Source: Heligmosomoides polygyrus polygyrus
Lineage: Eukaryota > Nematoda > Chromadorea > Rhabditida > Heligmosomidae
Direction: 5' to 3'
DNA: 64,000 nucleotides
NCBI GenBank assembly: GCA_947396885.1
Contig: OX377206.1
Coordinates: 13,701,466-13,765,465 of the forward strand
Under the pieces are notes generated by a model that was given only the letters and a program-made list of their open reading frames with translations, was not told where the DNA came from and ran no database searches. Position numbers and translations under genes: made by a program. Every line of letters begins with the position of its first letter. The stretch's first letter is position 1. Shown piece after piece: positions 1 to 8,087 of the stretch.

Positions 1-546
1 AAAATCAATAAAAGACACTCGAGAAAACAGGGCCAACCATATTCTTGTAGTACAGAACACTGTCTTCCAAATGCTATGAAAAACTATGCGAAAAATCACA
101 AACCTAAGCGGAGAGAACAAGTGCGCAAATGGCTACTTTTTCACTCTTTCACTTTTCACTTCAACGACCTAAAAATTGACAAAACTCATGATGAAAAAGA
201 AATGCAGTACATGCTCTGATAGAGCAAGTCATTCTCTTTCGAAGGCTATGAGCGCTATGCAAGAGACCGCCAACGAAATCTGCAGTGAATCGTTGAAAAA
301 AAACGGCAAGGATTATGGGACAACCTAATACAACGTTTTGTGTTTTTCAGCAAGTGTTAAACAGTGACTTCACAGCACGTACGGGTTAGAGCAGGAATTG
401 GCGACTAGGCATATCGAGGTCATAATCATCGATTATGCCCAAACTTCTCTCAGGGGGTTATTTGGGGTGCTGCTTACGAATCTGGCATTCGCTTTTGAAA
501 TTTCGGCTGATTACGGTAGCTTACAGCAGGTAGGGTTTTATTTAAC

Positions 547-665
547 AAATGTGTTCGCTGAACAGCTTGCTGAGAAAACCGTACTCAGAGCACGACGTCG
601 CAAGCCCAGTGTAGCGAGAATAAAGTTGTTGGTTCTTTTTTTCAAGCTCAATTCTAGCACTTTAC
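547..665 (+). CDS. Unit A terminal exon, left-arm copy (partial)
   Basis: Partial copy of an exon that recurs in unit A. It shares NVFAEQ followed by EKTVL and ARRRKPS with the copies at 55016 (+), 43430-43590 (-), 51700-51830 (-) and 62220-62330 (-). In the other copies the frame begins with MDNVQL or MDNFQL and an AATAAA signal follows (here 619-624). This copy starts at the arm boundary, so the beginning is missing. Arg/Lys-rich, function not recognised. Confidence 0.35.
619..624 (+). terminator. AATAAA poly(A) signal of unit A exon
   Basis: AATAAA lies just after the RRRKPS-type frame and about 75 bases before the CCAAT/GC-box/TATA module of the next promoter-like region. The same order is seen at 55110 and, inverted, at 43430, 51710 and 62220. 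Confidence 0.45.
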
Positions 666-697
666 TGTAGTATCCATTTTTGTCATTTTGTGCTTGG

Positions 698-840
698 CCA
701 ATGCTATCTCGGAAAAATTTAACTTGGCAGTTATTTTCTCACAATCTCATAAATTAATTCAAAAAATGGAGAGGCGGCAGTCACCTCCTCCTGTCTCTCC
801 GTGTGTCTAGCGTCAGGCTCCGCCCACTTGGATATATAAG
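698..840 (+). promoter_or_regulatory. CCAAT / GC-box / TATA module (left arm, P1)
   Basis: CCAAT at 698-702, GGCTCCGCCCAC at 816-827 and TATATAAG at 833-840 are spaced like a polymerase II core promoter. The module recurs, with the same GC box next to a TATA box, at 2012-2036, 55305-55329 and 56729-56753 on the plus strand and at 35120, 40659, 46567, 50651, 51497 and 62009 on the minus strand. Activity is inferred from architecture and conservation only. Confidence 0.5.
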
Positions 841-1072
841 CGCGCGGCGCGGTCCTCACATTGTTTGGCATCCGTTGCATGCAAGCACCCAGAACCTGGG
901 GAAAATGTCGTCACAGCGTCCGAGAGAGAAGAGTGGGGTAGTGACCGCTCCCTTTGGGACTAAAATCTCCGCTGCAGTTTCTAAGCTCCATAATCGGTTC
1001 TGCCAAAGGGACCGCAACCCTGTGGCGAAGAATGCTTCGGCGTAAATTGCACTTGAGGGGAACAGCATCAAT

Positions 1073-1381
1073 TTAAGGTCGATTTTGGGTACTAAGCGGA
1101 GTGTGGCTGATCGGACTTACCCGTTTTAGGATACCTTGTCGGTGTACAGCGGGCACCATTGGTACCAGATTTTGTTGCAAGGAAAGCCTAGTGCCGGTGA
1201 ACGCCGCTTCGGACGTGGTTTCGAATAAATGGAGTATCTGTGTCATTTCCTTTTTCCGTGCGTCGTAATCCGGTACCCTTGAGCTCTTCGGCTCCGACTT
1301 CAGTTCCTTTTTAGCAGAGAAATCTTTGCACATCCCTACTACTAGTGATAACTGGCAGGTTTCCAGTAGAACGTAGATCAC
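1073..1381 (-). CDS. Hypothetical ORF conserved in unit A (102 aa)
   Basis: Encodes KDFSAKKELKSE, RVPDYDARKKEMTQ and QILHLFETTSEAAF. The right-arm copy (41361-41627, +) has the same frame with replacements such as K/M, E/K and A/T. Broken relatives occur at 49780-49950, 51160-51290, 55460-55640 and 61680-61770. The frame runs toward the promoter-like module at 833, so the two would be convergent. Charged, soluble, no signal peptide or membrane segment. The family is not recognised; it may be transposon-encoded or a decayed exon. Confidence 0.35.
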   Translation of the reverse strand: MIYVLLETCQLSLVVGMCKDFSAKKELKSEPKSSRVPDYDARKKEMTQILHLFETTSEAAFTGTRLSLQQNLVPMVPAVHRQGILKRVSPISHTPLSTQNRP

Positions 1382-1507
1382 TTCAGGTTGATAGGAGTGA
1401 ACAGGCGAATCGATGTCGGAGAATTAGCCTTGCTCGGTGTCTGCGACGTTGACGACGTGTTCTTTATCCACTTTTTTCGTTCTTTTTTCCGCTTCACCTT
1501 TAACGTT

Positions 1508-1843
1508 GTCGGAAATCGCGTCGGGGTCACCTCCTAAAAGTGTCGCCAACATAAAAACAAAGCGAAACATACTGATAGTAAAAAATAGGTACACACAATG
1601 CTATAGCTCTGTTCTGTGCCAGAGCACAGATTTGGGCAGGAGAAAGGACTCCAGGGTGTGACTCGAGTGACGCGCCTGTGTTAAAATTGCCCACATCCTG
1701 GAGTTTCCTCTCTTGCCCAATTCGGAAGCATATAAAACACTGATATGTACCCGAAACAAGGAGATAAGATTGCATCTACATTCGCTGTATGTAGCTACTC
1801 GCCGCGGTAGGCCATGGATATCCCTCTCGACCCGATTTGCGCC
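1508..1843 (+). mobile_element. hAT-type MITE, GGCGCAA family (left arm)
   Basis: Flanked by the 8-bp direct repeat TTAACGTT (1500-1507 and 1844-1851). The right end reads CCGATTTGCGCC, the terminus shared with elements at 3785, 38573, 40847, 44121 and 54360. The interior (from about 1600) is shared with the others, including the stretch around GAGCACAGATTTGGGCAG. No transposase is encoded. The inverted counterpart in the right arm is 40847-41189. Confidence 0.6.
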
Positions 1844-2011
1844 TTAACGTTTTACTGCAATCTTCAATTTTGGCATAGGGCCATTGATCAATAGCAACTT
1901 GAGAAATTTCAGGTTAGGGATACTATTCCCACTATTTGATAGAATAATTAAAAGAAGTGGACCGGTGTCAGTTACGCTCTTTGGTCCCTCTGCTGATTCT
2001 GCCTAACCTGA

Positions 2012-2036
2012 GGCTCCGCCCACAGGTCTATATAAG
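2012..2036 (+). promoter_or_regulatory. GC-box + TATATAAG module (left arm, P2)
   Basis: GGCTCCGCCCAC at 2012-2023 is followed by TATATAAG at 2029-2036. The inverted copy is at 40659-40690 and a diverged copy (TATGTAAG) at 56729-56753. The sequence just downstream (CCACATTG, then GTTCATCTACG) is also conserved at 56780, which fits a shared start region. Confidence 0.45.
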
Positions 2037-2128
2037 CCCACCGCGATGACAAACCCACATTGTCGTGTTCATCTACGCGAAATACTGCGACTCTGGGAAA
2101 GGAGCACCTCAAGGAGAAGAGAGGGAGG

Positions 2129-2353
2129 ATGCTGCTGCCCGTTCATCCTCATTGTGCGGTATGCACATATACTGTCGTTGTCGTCAGATGCTCTGCATTG
2201 GCAATGCTTCCGGCATGGGCGTCTGGCAGTAAGGAGGTGCTACATTTAACAGTTCGATATGCTGCGGCTCTGAGCCACAATGTTCTATTTATCGTCTTTG
2301 TTCCGGAAGTCTTTTTATCCACTTTGTTCTTCTTCCTTCAACTTTTGTGCTAG
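2129..2353 (+). CDS. Hypothetical hydrophobic ORF downstream of P2
   Basis: 74 codons from the first ATG that lies downstream of the expected start of a transcript from the TATA box at 2029-2036. The product is hydrophobic, with a Val-rich stretch near residue 15 and a C-terminal run rich in Val, Phe and Leu that could be membrane-spanning. The right-arm copy keeps the frame with few changes but ends earlier. The third copy near 56800 does not keep it, so conservation may only reflect the youth of the duplication. No homolog recognised. Confidence 0.2.
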   Translation: MLLPVHPHCAVCTYTVVVVRCSALAMLPAWASGSKEVLHLTVRYAAALSHNVLFIVFVPEVFLSTLFFFLQLLC

Positions 2354-2640
2354 GGACAAAGTTGACGTTCTTTCAATTGCGATTGCATCCACGTGCGAGA
2401 GCAACCGATAGGAATACGTGGGCGCCGATTTGCCGTCGGATCCCTCATGACTTCTCCTCCTCTCCTATATCGTGGGTGCAATTTGGATGCCTACCTAGCC
2501 CACAAAACGACTTACAGTAGCCATCGATGATAGATCCAGTGTTTCGCTCTTTTCAGGTAAGTTCCATTATGTTCGAACGATCTCGAAGAGCAGAAGCGCT
2601 TGGTTGGCCTGGGGAGTAGCAGGAAGGTGAATCGGCCTGT

Positions 2641-3587
2641 CTCAGGACAATTTGCGTTTGAAACTGTGAACCAACCGTTTGAAACCCGTTGGTTAGCAAC
2701 CGACCACGAAAAGTGAAAGGGGGGGGGGGGGGGGCAGCCGTTCGGTACACCGACGCCCACTTCCCGCCCTGCCCGCGCCGCCCTATTTGGACAAGTTTGC
2801 TGCGCGCGAGACCGTCGTTAGTTGGCGTGACGTCGTCCAAAAACCTAACAGCTGATAGGAGACGATTGGCAAGCGCATCTCGGGGAACTCTGAAGTCGTT
2901 TTCCAGTTCGGTTCGGCTATGGAGGCAGTTGAGGAAAGGAGAACGTCGCCGTTCTCTCTAGATTCCTTCAATTTTCACCATAATTCCTTAAATTTTCGCC
3001 TCAACTAGAGACTATGGGTGATTCCGGTCAGGAGTTCTACATTGAAGGCTTATCCGTAATTGTGCGCAAAACCGGCTCACCGTCCTCTCTTTCCAAGGAT
3101 CAGACAATTTTCCTTGTGTTGAAGAACTTTCTAGTGGATGGTCGTGTTGTTGTCATGACATATCTCCCTAAGATGTTGCTCTACTTGTCGGAAAATGCGG
3201 ACGACGCCTTAGTACTGAGCAATGTGGCGGAACCTGAAGAAAGCCTTGGCGCTGCAGCTGAAAACTCTTTTCCTTCAAATATGGTGAACAAGATTCTGAC
3301 TCTTCTCTCAAGAATGGAATCAGTTCAGGATAGAGCTGCAGGGCCAAGGGAAGTGATTAGAAATGCGATGCCTCCATGTGAAGGCAGGAACCCGGACATC
3401 TTGTCCTCGCCCCGCCCCTTTCTGGGGACGGTGTATGCAACGACTCTCCGTCCGTGTTGCTACATATTGCGCAGCGAGGGGGCATGGCCGCCCTTTCATG
3501 CTCGGTTCCAAGCCCTTTCGTGGTCGGTTACTAACCAACGGGTTTCAAAACGTTTGGTTCACGGCTTCAAACGCAAATTTGTCTGAG
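2641..3587 (+). mobile_element. TIR element carrying an ORF (left arm)
   Basis: Bounded by inverted repeats of about 75 bp: 2641-2717 begins CTCAGGACAATTTGCG and 3514-3587 ends with the reverse of CTCAGACAAATTTGCG. A G homopolymer lies just inside the left TIR. The interior carries the ORF at 3014. No clean target duplication is visible. The right-arm equivalent is 39117-40052. The superfamily is not assigned. Confidence 0.55.
3014..3586 (+). CDS. Hypothetical protein inside TIR element
   Basis: ATG at 3014 follows a CTAG acceptor-like site. About the first 140 residues look like a real protein: MGDSGQEFYIEGLSVIVRKT, DQTIFLVLKNFLVDGRVV, MLLYLSENADDALVLSNVAE and NMVNKILTLLSRMESVQDR. The last 45 residues read into the right terminal repeat and are probably not native. 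A mixed alpha/beta fold with acidic loops is likely; no catalytic motif or membrane segment is visible. The right-arm copy has a small deletion near 39541-39548 that breaks the frame, so only the left copy is intact. Not a recognised transposase. Confidence 0.4.
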   Translation: MGDSGQEFYIEGLSVIVRKTGSPSSLSKDQTIFLVLKNFLVDGRVVVMTYLPKMLLYLSENADDALVLSNVAEPEESLGAAAENSFPSNMVNKILTLLSRMESVQDRAAGPREVIRNAMPPCEGRNPDILSSPRPFLGTVYATTLRPCCYILRSEGAWPPFHARFQALSWSVTNQRVSKRLVHGFKRKFV

Positions 3588-3784
3588 GTGGTAACTACGT
3601 CTGTGACGCGCCTTCTGACCATGAGTCTAGCTACTCGTGGCATGACGTCTGCTACACACTTTCTGAATGCATACGCTCGTGACCTCGTGACACGACACCG
3701 GAGACACCGGGGATGGGAGAAAATTTTGAATTTTCACAAGAAAATATCGACTTTGTAGTCGCATTCGAATATAGAAGGTATAAT

Positions 3785-4143
3785 GGCGCGAATAGGGTCG
3801 GGGTGGGGGACAACATACCGCGCCGTGGCGCGCACCCATTGTGCGCTTCTGCATACAACGAATCTTAATACACTCTTATCTCCTCGTTTCGATTACAGAT
3901 CTGTATTTTATCTGCTTCCGAATCGGGCAAGGGAGGAAACTCCAGGATGTAGGCGGGCGCGTCACTCGAGCCACACCCTGGAGTCCCTTCCCCTGGCCAG
4001 ATCTGGAGCACAGAACGGAGCTATAGCATTGTTTGCTTCTTTTCTTTCCTATCAGTGTGTCCTGTCTATTTTTGCGTTGGTGACGCTCTTGAGGTGACCC
4101 CCCCCCCCCCCCCCCTCCCCCCTCTGCCGACCCTAATTGCGCC
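3785..4143 (+). mobile_element. hAT-type MITE, GGCGCAA family (left arm)
   Basis: Starts GGCGCGAATAGGGTCGG and ends CCGACCCTAATTGCGCC. Flanks GGTATAAT (3777-3784) and GGTGTAAC (4144-4151) match at 6 of 8 positions, an eroded target duplication. A long C run lies just inside the right terminus. The inverted partner is 38573-38919. Confidence 0.65.
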
Positions 4144-4453
4144 GGTGTAACGCAGCTCATAGCTTTGTTCATTAGTCTCCATTCCAATTTGGTGGACAGT
4201 CTCCTTCCTTTAGTGCAGGTTCTTACTTCCTGCCATTTGCGTTGGACTGGGGCAGCCTCTCCGCCCTCCTCAACTCCGACGAGTACCAAACAATCGAAGA
4301 ATCACCGATAACTACCAAGGAAATACTGGTGCACCCCTCCTTTAATCAACGAAGCCTTCTTCGCCGGGCTACTCTGACCTTTTTGGCTTGATTATCCAAC
4401 CAAACCAAACTAAGAGCAAGAAGTGATTACTGCTGATTCCACGCTGCGGTGCC

Positions 4454-4461
4454 CTTATATA
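4454..4461 (-). promoter_or_regulatory. TATATAAG box (left arm, P3)
   Basis: A TATATAAG on the minus strand preceded by a G/C tract. The right-arm equivalent (38255-38262, +) has CCCCGCCCC upstream at 38240-38250. Downstream sequence (GGCACCGCAGCGTGGAATCAG) is conserved in both arms. It would transcribe toward 4140. Confidence 0.35.
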
Positions 4462-5422
4462 CCCGGGGGGGGGGGCGCGGGCTTGCGCAAGGTGGGGAGA
4501 GAGGGCAGAGAAGTTATTATTCCATGCGCTAAAATACATTTCATTATTTTAGTTCGCATTTAACAACCTGGAGCTTCACTCGAATACAGAATACTTTTAT
4601 GATTTCTCACGTGTCTACTTTTATTGCAAGTTCTCCTCAAAACTCTACAGTTGTACTATATTAATTGTTTTACTATGTTCAGTTTGGGCCACAGGTCGGG
4701 TAGAGCACATTATTCTCCGAGAAGTGCTGGACTTCTGTTGTAGTTGATTTAATTCATAATTGTATTCAGAAAGCAAGCTAGAGGTTGAAGACTGCAGATG
4801 CTAGTGAAAATCTGAAACGAAGCTGTGATAAAGTATCAAGGATAAAGGGTGGCCTGATCCACCAGAATACTCGTCGTGTGAGAACTGCAGAACTTGGAGT
4901 TCACAGTTCTCGCTGATGCTGCGTAGTCCCCAGTGACGCCGCCAATGCAGCGTTCGTTTACCGAAATTTTGAGATGGAAATCCAACCGTGTGCAAAACGA
5001 TGTCAAGAATGTAAGCCGAGACTCAAAGCCTCTCCTAATCTTACCCTATTTGCCCAATTCTTCACAACCAGGAAATCTTTACCAGCACCTTTCGTTAGGC
5101 CAGGTAAGGACCTATCTTTAGTTACCATCTAACTACAACATAGATATGGAGTGGATCCCATCAATAAGAACAGTTCTCAACCTATGCCTCCTGGCTCTTT
5201 TTCGTTTTGAGCGCTTCATCTGACCTAATGATTGAAGATGATGCTGGTTCATGTGTCATAGTTGTTGGGTAGAACCGAAATATTCCGCGTTTTTGAATTT
5301 TAATTTCAATCTATTATGACATTATTTAGTGTCATTTATTTAAATTAAAGAAGAAGCTCTCAGACTAAGCCTATACCTTGTTAATGGAACCTATGCTAGC
5401 TACAACTGTGTGCGCTAGGAGT

Positions 5423-5519
5423 CGTTTAGTGTGCTCGCGACACACGACGCGATGTTATTGTAGACTTCCATATCGATCGCGCGATGCGATGAATCGATGC
5501 GTCGAGTGCACACTAAACG
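5423..5519. mobile_element. Small palindromic insertion (left arm only)
   Basis: Ends CGTTTAGTGTGC and GCACACTAAACG are inverted repeats about 70 bp apart, with ATCGAT/GCGCGC-type palindromes inside. The right arm lacks it: its sequence runs directly from the equivalent of 5412 to 5689. No target duplication is visible. Confidence 0.45.
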
Positions 5520-5524
5520 CTCTC

Positions 5525-6190
5525 TTAGGCCTCTGTTATACTCCCGCGGGAGCATCCGCGGAACGTCCGCGGACCAATGGTACACGGCGGAGGCGGGCGT
5601 GGCGGGCCCGCGACGAGTGGCCCGGCGCGGGGTCCCAACGCGATTTCCGCCCATCCGCGGAAGCTCCCGCGGGAGTATAACAGGGGCCTTAGAATGTCGT
5701 GAGTTGTTATGCACTGACCACGCGGCTCAGATAGGGTCATGTACTGCTTGGGAAGTACGTGGCGAAATGTCCACCCCGGCGCGTGGAAGAAAAGGCTTTG
5801 ATTGATTTCTGAAGAGCGAAGGAAAACGATTCCAATTTCTTTACAGGTACCTTGGATTCGACCACATTCTGAAGTTCTCCGTTTGGCCGCAGGAGCACAC
5901 GTTCCCCTTAAGGGCGCTTCTTTTTTCACGATAGAAACTGACCGCGCAAACACGGTCGGGGGGGGGGGTCGGCTCCGGACGTAAGTCCAACGCGATGTCG
6001 AGAGCTGGCCGACGTCGCGCCACTGAAATGCGGATGTGCGCTCGGTGACGCATGGTTCGCCGCGGAGCATGAAATGTTGCCAGTGTTCAAGCTTCTCAAC
6101 TAGAAAGAACCGCCGAATGGATGTAACACGATAGAGGACCCGTGGAAAAGACGCCCTAAACATAAGAGCTCTCTTGGGTCGCGATTTCAT
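5525..6190 (-). CDS. Hypothetical arm ORF (left copy)
   Basis: The first part (from 6190 down to about 5700) corresponds to the right-arm ORF at 36825-37280: FRASFPRVLYRVTSIRRFFL, LRGEPCVTERTSAFQWRD and GWTFRHVLPKQYMTLSEP. The C-terminal part reads into the Harbinger-like MITE and is not native. A diverged segment of the same DNA occurs at 34110-34265 without an open frame. The overlapping plus-strand alternative frame is equally open, so coding is doubtful. Confidence 0.2.
   Translation of the reverse strand: MKSRPKRALMFRASFPRVLYRVTSIRRFFLVEKLEHWQHFMLRGEPCVTERTSAFQWRDVGQLSTSRWTYVRSRPPPPTVFARSVSIVKKEAPLRGTCAPAAKRRTSECGRIQGTCKEIGIVFLRSSEINQSLFFHAPGWTFRHVLPKQYMTLSEPRGQCITTHDILRPLLYSRGSFRGWAEIALGPRAGPLVAGPPRPPPPCTIGPRTFRGCSRGSITEA
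5528..5688. mobile_element. PIF/Harbinger-like MITE (left arm only)
   Basis: 161 bp, flanked by TTA on both sides (5525-5527, 5689-5691). Termini GGCCTCTGTTATACTCCCGC and the reverse of GGCCCCTGTTATACTCCCGC are near-perfect TIRs extending through a CCGCGG motif. A 3-bp TTA target duplication with GGCC-starting TIRs fits PIF/Harbinger (Tourist-like) elements. Very GC-rich against its surroundings. The empty site is in the right arm near 37290-37300. Confidence 0.6.
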
Positions 6191-7130
6191 CCTGTTTTTC
6201 TCCTTTTAGGGTTGTTCTCCACCCACTGAGTCAAAATCTTATCTGGATCGCACCTTTTTCCCCGATTCTCCCGACTTGTCCTCAGTTCATGTTGTATGTA
6301 GTTTGAAGTTATACAATTTAGAAACATACAGTTAACATATGCCCCTGTTTTTTTTTCTGTAAAGATTATCAATTATAAATCCAGGGAATGTGAGTGGAAT
6401 ATCCAAGTTTTTGCTCATCCCTCTCCCGCATAATAAAAACTTACAAACACTTGCTTCCGGAACTTCTAGTTGGTAATCCATCCAGTTCTTGTTTCGAATC
6501 TTCCTCACCAGATGCTTGACTGTTTCCCTTCACTCATTTGAATGGATTGATTGTCATTTCACCCGCACTTTGTTAACAACCGCTCCCACTTCCCTACAGG
6601 AGACGTCATCTTCACCTCACGTCTCCTTCCTTCTACGCGGTCAACGTCGCCGGAACATACTTTCGCGCTCTAGCGCGCCCAGCAGCAACACGCGGTAACC
6701 GCGCGAGTTTGGACTGCCCCTAGCCGCCCCTGTCGGAAGAATTCGGACCGCGACAACTCGTCCAATTGCGTCGCTCGACATACTGAGGCGTCCGCGCGGC
6801 GTTGGAGTTGCGGGGGGGGGGGAGGTCACTATACATGCGGCGGAGTGGCGTTCTACCACCACCCTTTAAACAGTGGCGTGGCAAATGTCCACGTCTCCAC
6901 TATCTCGTAAGGACCACTGAACTCTCGAGCAAGCCCAAGGGGTTGGGGTGGGCTAGCCAGGGGGACGAGGAGGTAGAACGCTCGTCCCCCCCCCCCCCCC
7001 TACATGCCGCCGCGGGCTGGCGTAGTCAGTAGCTACATACATGGAATGTAGATGCAGTCTTATCTCCTCTTTTCAACTACAGATCCTCGTCTTGTTTGCT
7101 TTCGTATTGGGTAGTGGAGGAATTTTAGGC

Positions 7131-7371
7131 AGCACGATAGGAGGGGCACCCGCCCCCTGCTGGGGGCGTGGCGTCAGGAGGCACAGCCGCTGTTCTGCGG
7201 GCTGGAAACTTTTGTTTTGCGTGTCAAAAAAGGTTTCGTAAGGCAGCCGTTAGGCTCTCGGTGAAGCCTAAGGGGTTGGGGGTGGGTGAGCAAGAGGGAT
7301 GGAAGGAGGATCGCACGACCCCAGCGGGGGGTGGGTTGTACCTCCTGACCGTCCCCGAAATTCTAGGATGA
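7131..7371. mobile_element. MITE with CGGTCAGGAGGTACACCC ends (left arm)
   Basis: The right end reads GGGTTGTACCTCCTGACCG (7335-7353) and a degraded inverted form lies at 7131-7190. The right-arm copy spans about 35652-35880. A short palindromic relative at 58060-58128 consists of the two termini around a C run. No transposase and no clear target duplication. Confidence 0.4.
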
Positions 7372-7471
7372 AGGCAATTTTAACACGGGTCCGTCAATCG
7401 AGCCACACCCTGAAGTCACTTTCCCTGCCTAAATCTGTGCTCTGGCACAGAACGGAGCTATAGCATTGTTT

Positions 7472-7671
7472 NNNNNNNNNNNNNNNNNNNNNNNNNNNNN
7501 NNNNNNNNNNNNNNNNNNNNNNNNNNNNNNNNNNNNNNNNNNNNNNNNNNNNNNNNNNNNNNNNNNNNNNNNNNNNNNNNNNNNNNNNNNNNNNNNNNNN
7601 NNNNNNNNNNNNNNNNNNNNNNNNNNNNNNNNNNNNNNNNNNNNNNNNNNNNNNNNNNNNNNNNNNNNNNN
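7472..7671. other. Assembly gap (200 N)
   Basis: A run of exactly 200 undetermined bases, the usual placeholder for a gap of unknown size. It falls at the inner edge of the left inverted-repeat arm, where short-read assemblies often break. The true distance between the two arms is therefore not known. Confidence 0.98.
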
Positions 7672-8087
7672 AGGATTGGTGCAATAACACCATTGCTAGC
7701 TGGGGCACGTATTCTCTCTGCTAATTGTAAAAATTTTAAGTGAGTGACATGAGTTTGCAAACAGCTATCGCATTAAGATCACCACATTATCCACTACTCT
7801 GTTCCGTATTTCCACCCTAGTGAGTTTGTGTCCCAAATCACACCAGATCTACGAGCGTTTCTTCTCCAACGAAGTTTGTTGAATATGCTTATTGTTTTGC
7901 ATTCAGTTTGCAGGCGGTTGAAAAGCCAAAATGTGGATTCAAAATACGAAAAGAGAATTAATTTGGAGTCGAACGTCAGTTCTGTTTCCTTTATTTTATG
8001 TTAGACACAGTGTTTGTATTCACCACTGAAATCGAAAGATGCTTTTTTTTCGTGAAGGCTTTCACAAAACCATAAAATTGAGTCTTA

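Larger units (their letters stand above)
543..7471 (+). repeat. Left arm of giant inverted repeat
   Basis: This stretch matches, in inverted orientation, about 35440-43512. By eye the region 4900-5340 aligns to 37435-37870 with roughly 97% identity, so the duplication is young. Homology starts abruptly near 543 and is cut at the inner side by the N gap. It contains three TATA modules, a TIR element (2641-3587), hAT-type MITEs (1508-1843, 3785-4143) and a GC-rich insertion (about 5413-5688) absent from the other arm. It could be a long-TIR element or a segmental inverted duplication; the sequence does not decide which. Confidence 0.85.

Noticed and set aside
1..390. Gene at the left edge
   Set aside because: Only short frames and A-rich sequence were seen; nothing supports a feature outside the inverted repeat there.
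543..2110. Unit A promoter region as a retroviral-type LTR
   Set aside because: The AATAAA lies upstream, not downstream, of the TATA box, there are no TG...CA ends or target duplications, and no gag/pol coding is present.
3627..4289. Overlapping ORFs on both strands, up to 137 aa
   Set aside because: Most of this span is a hAT-type MITE and its flank. The frames run through a G homopolymer and are shared only because the arms are recent copies.
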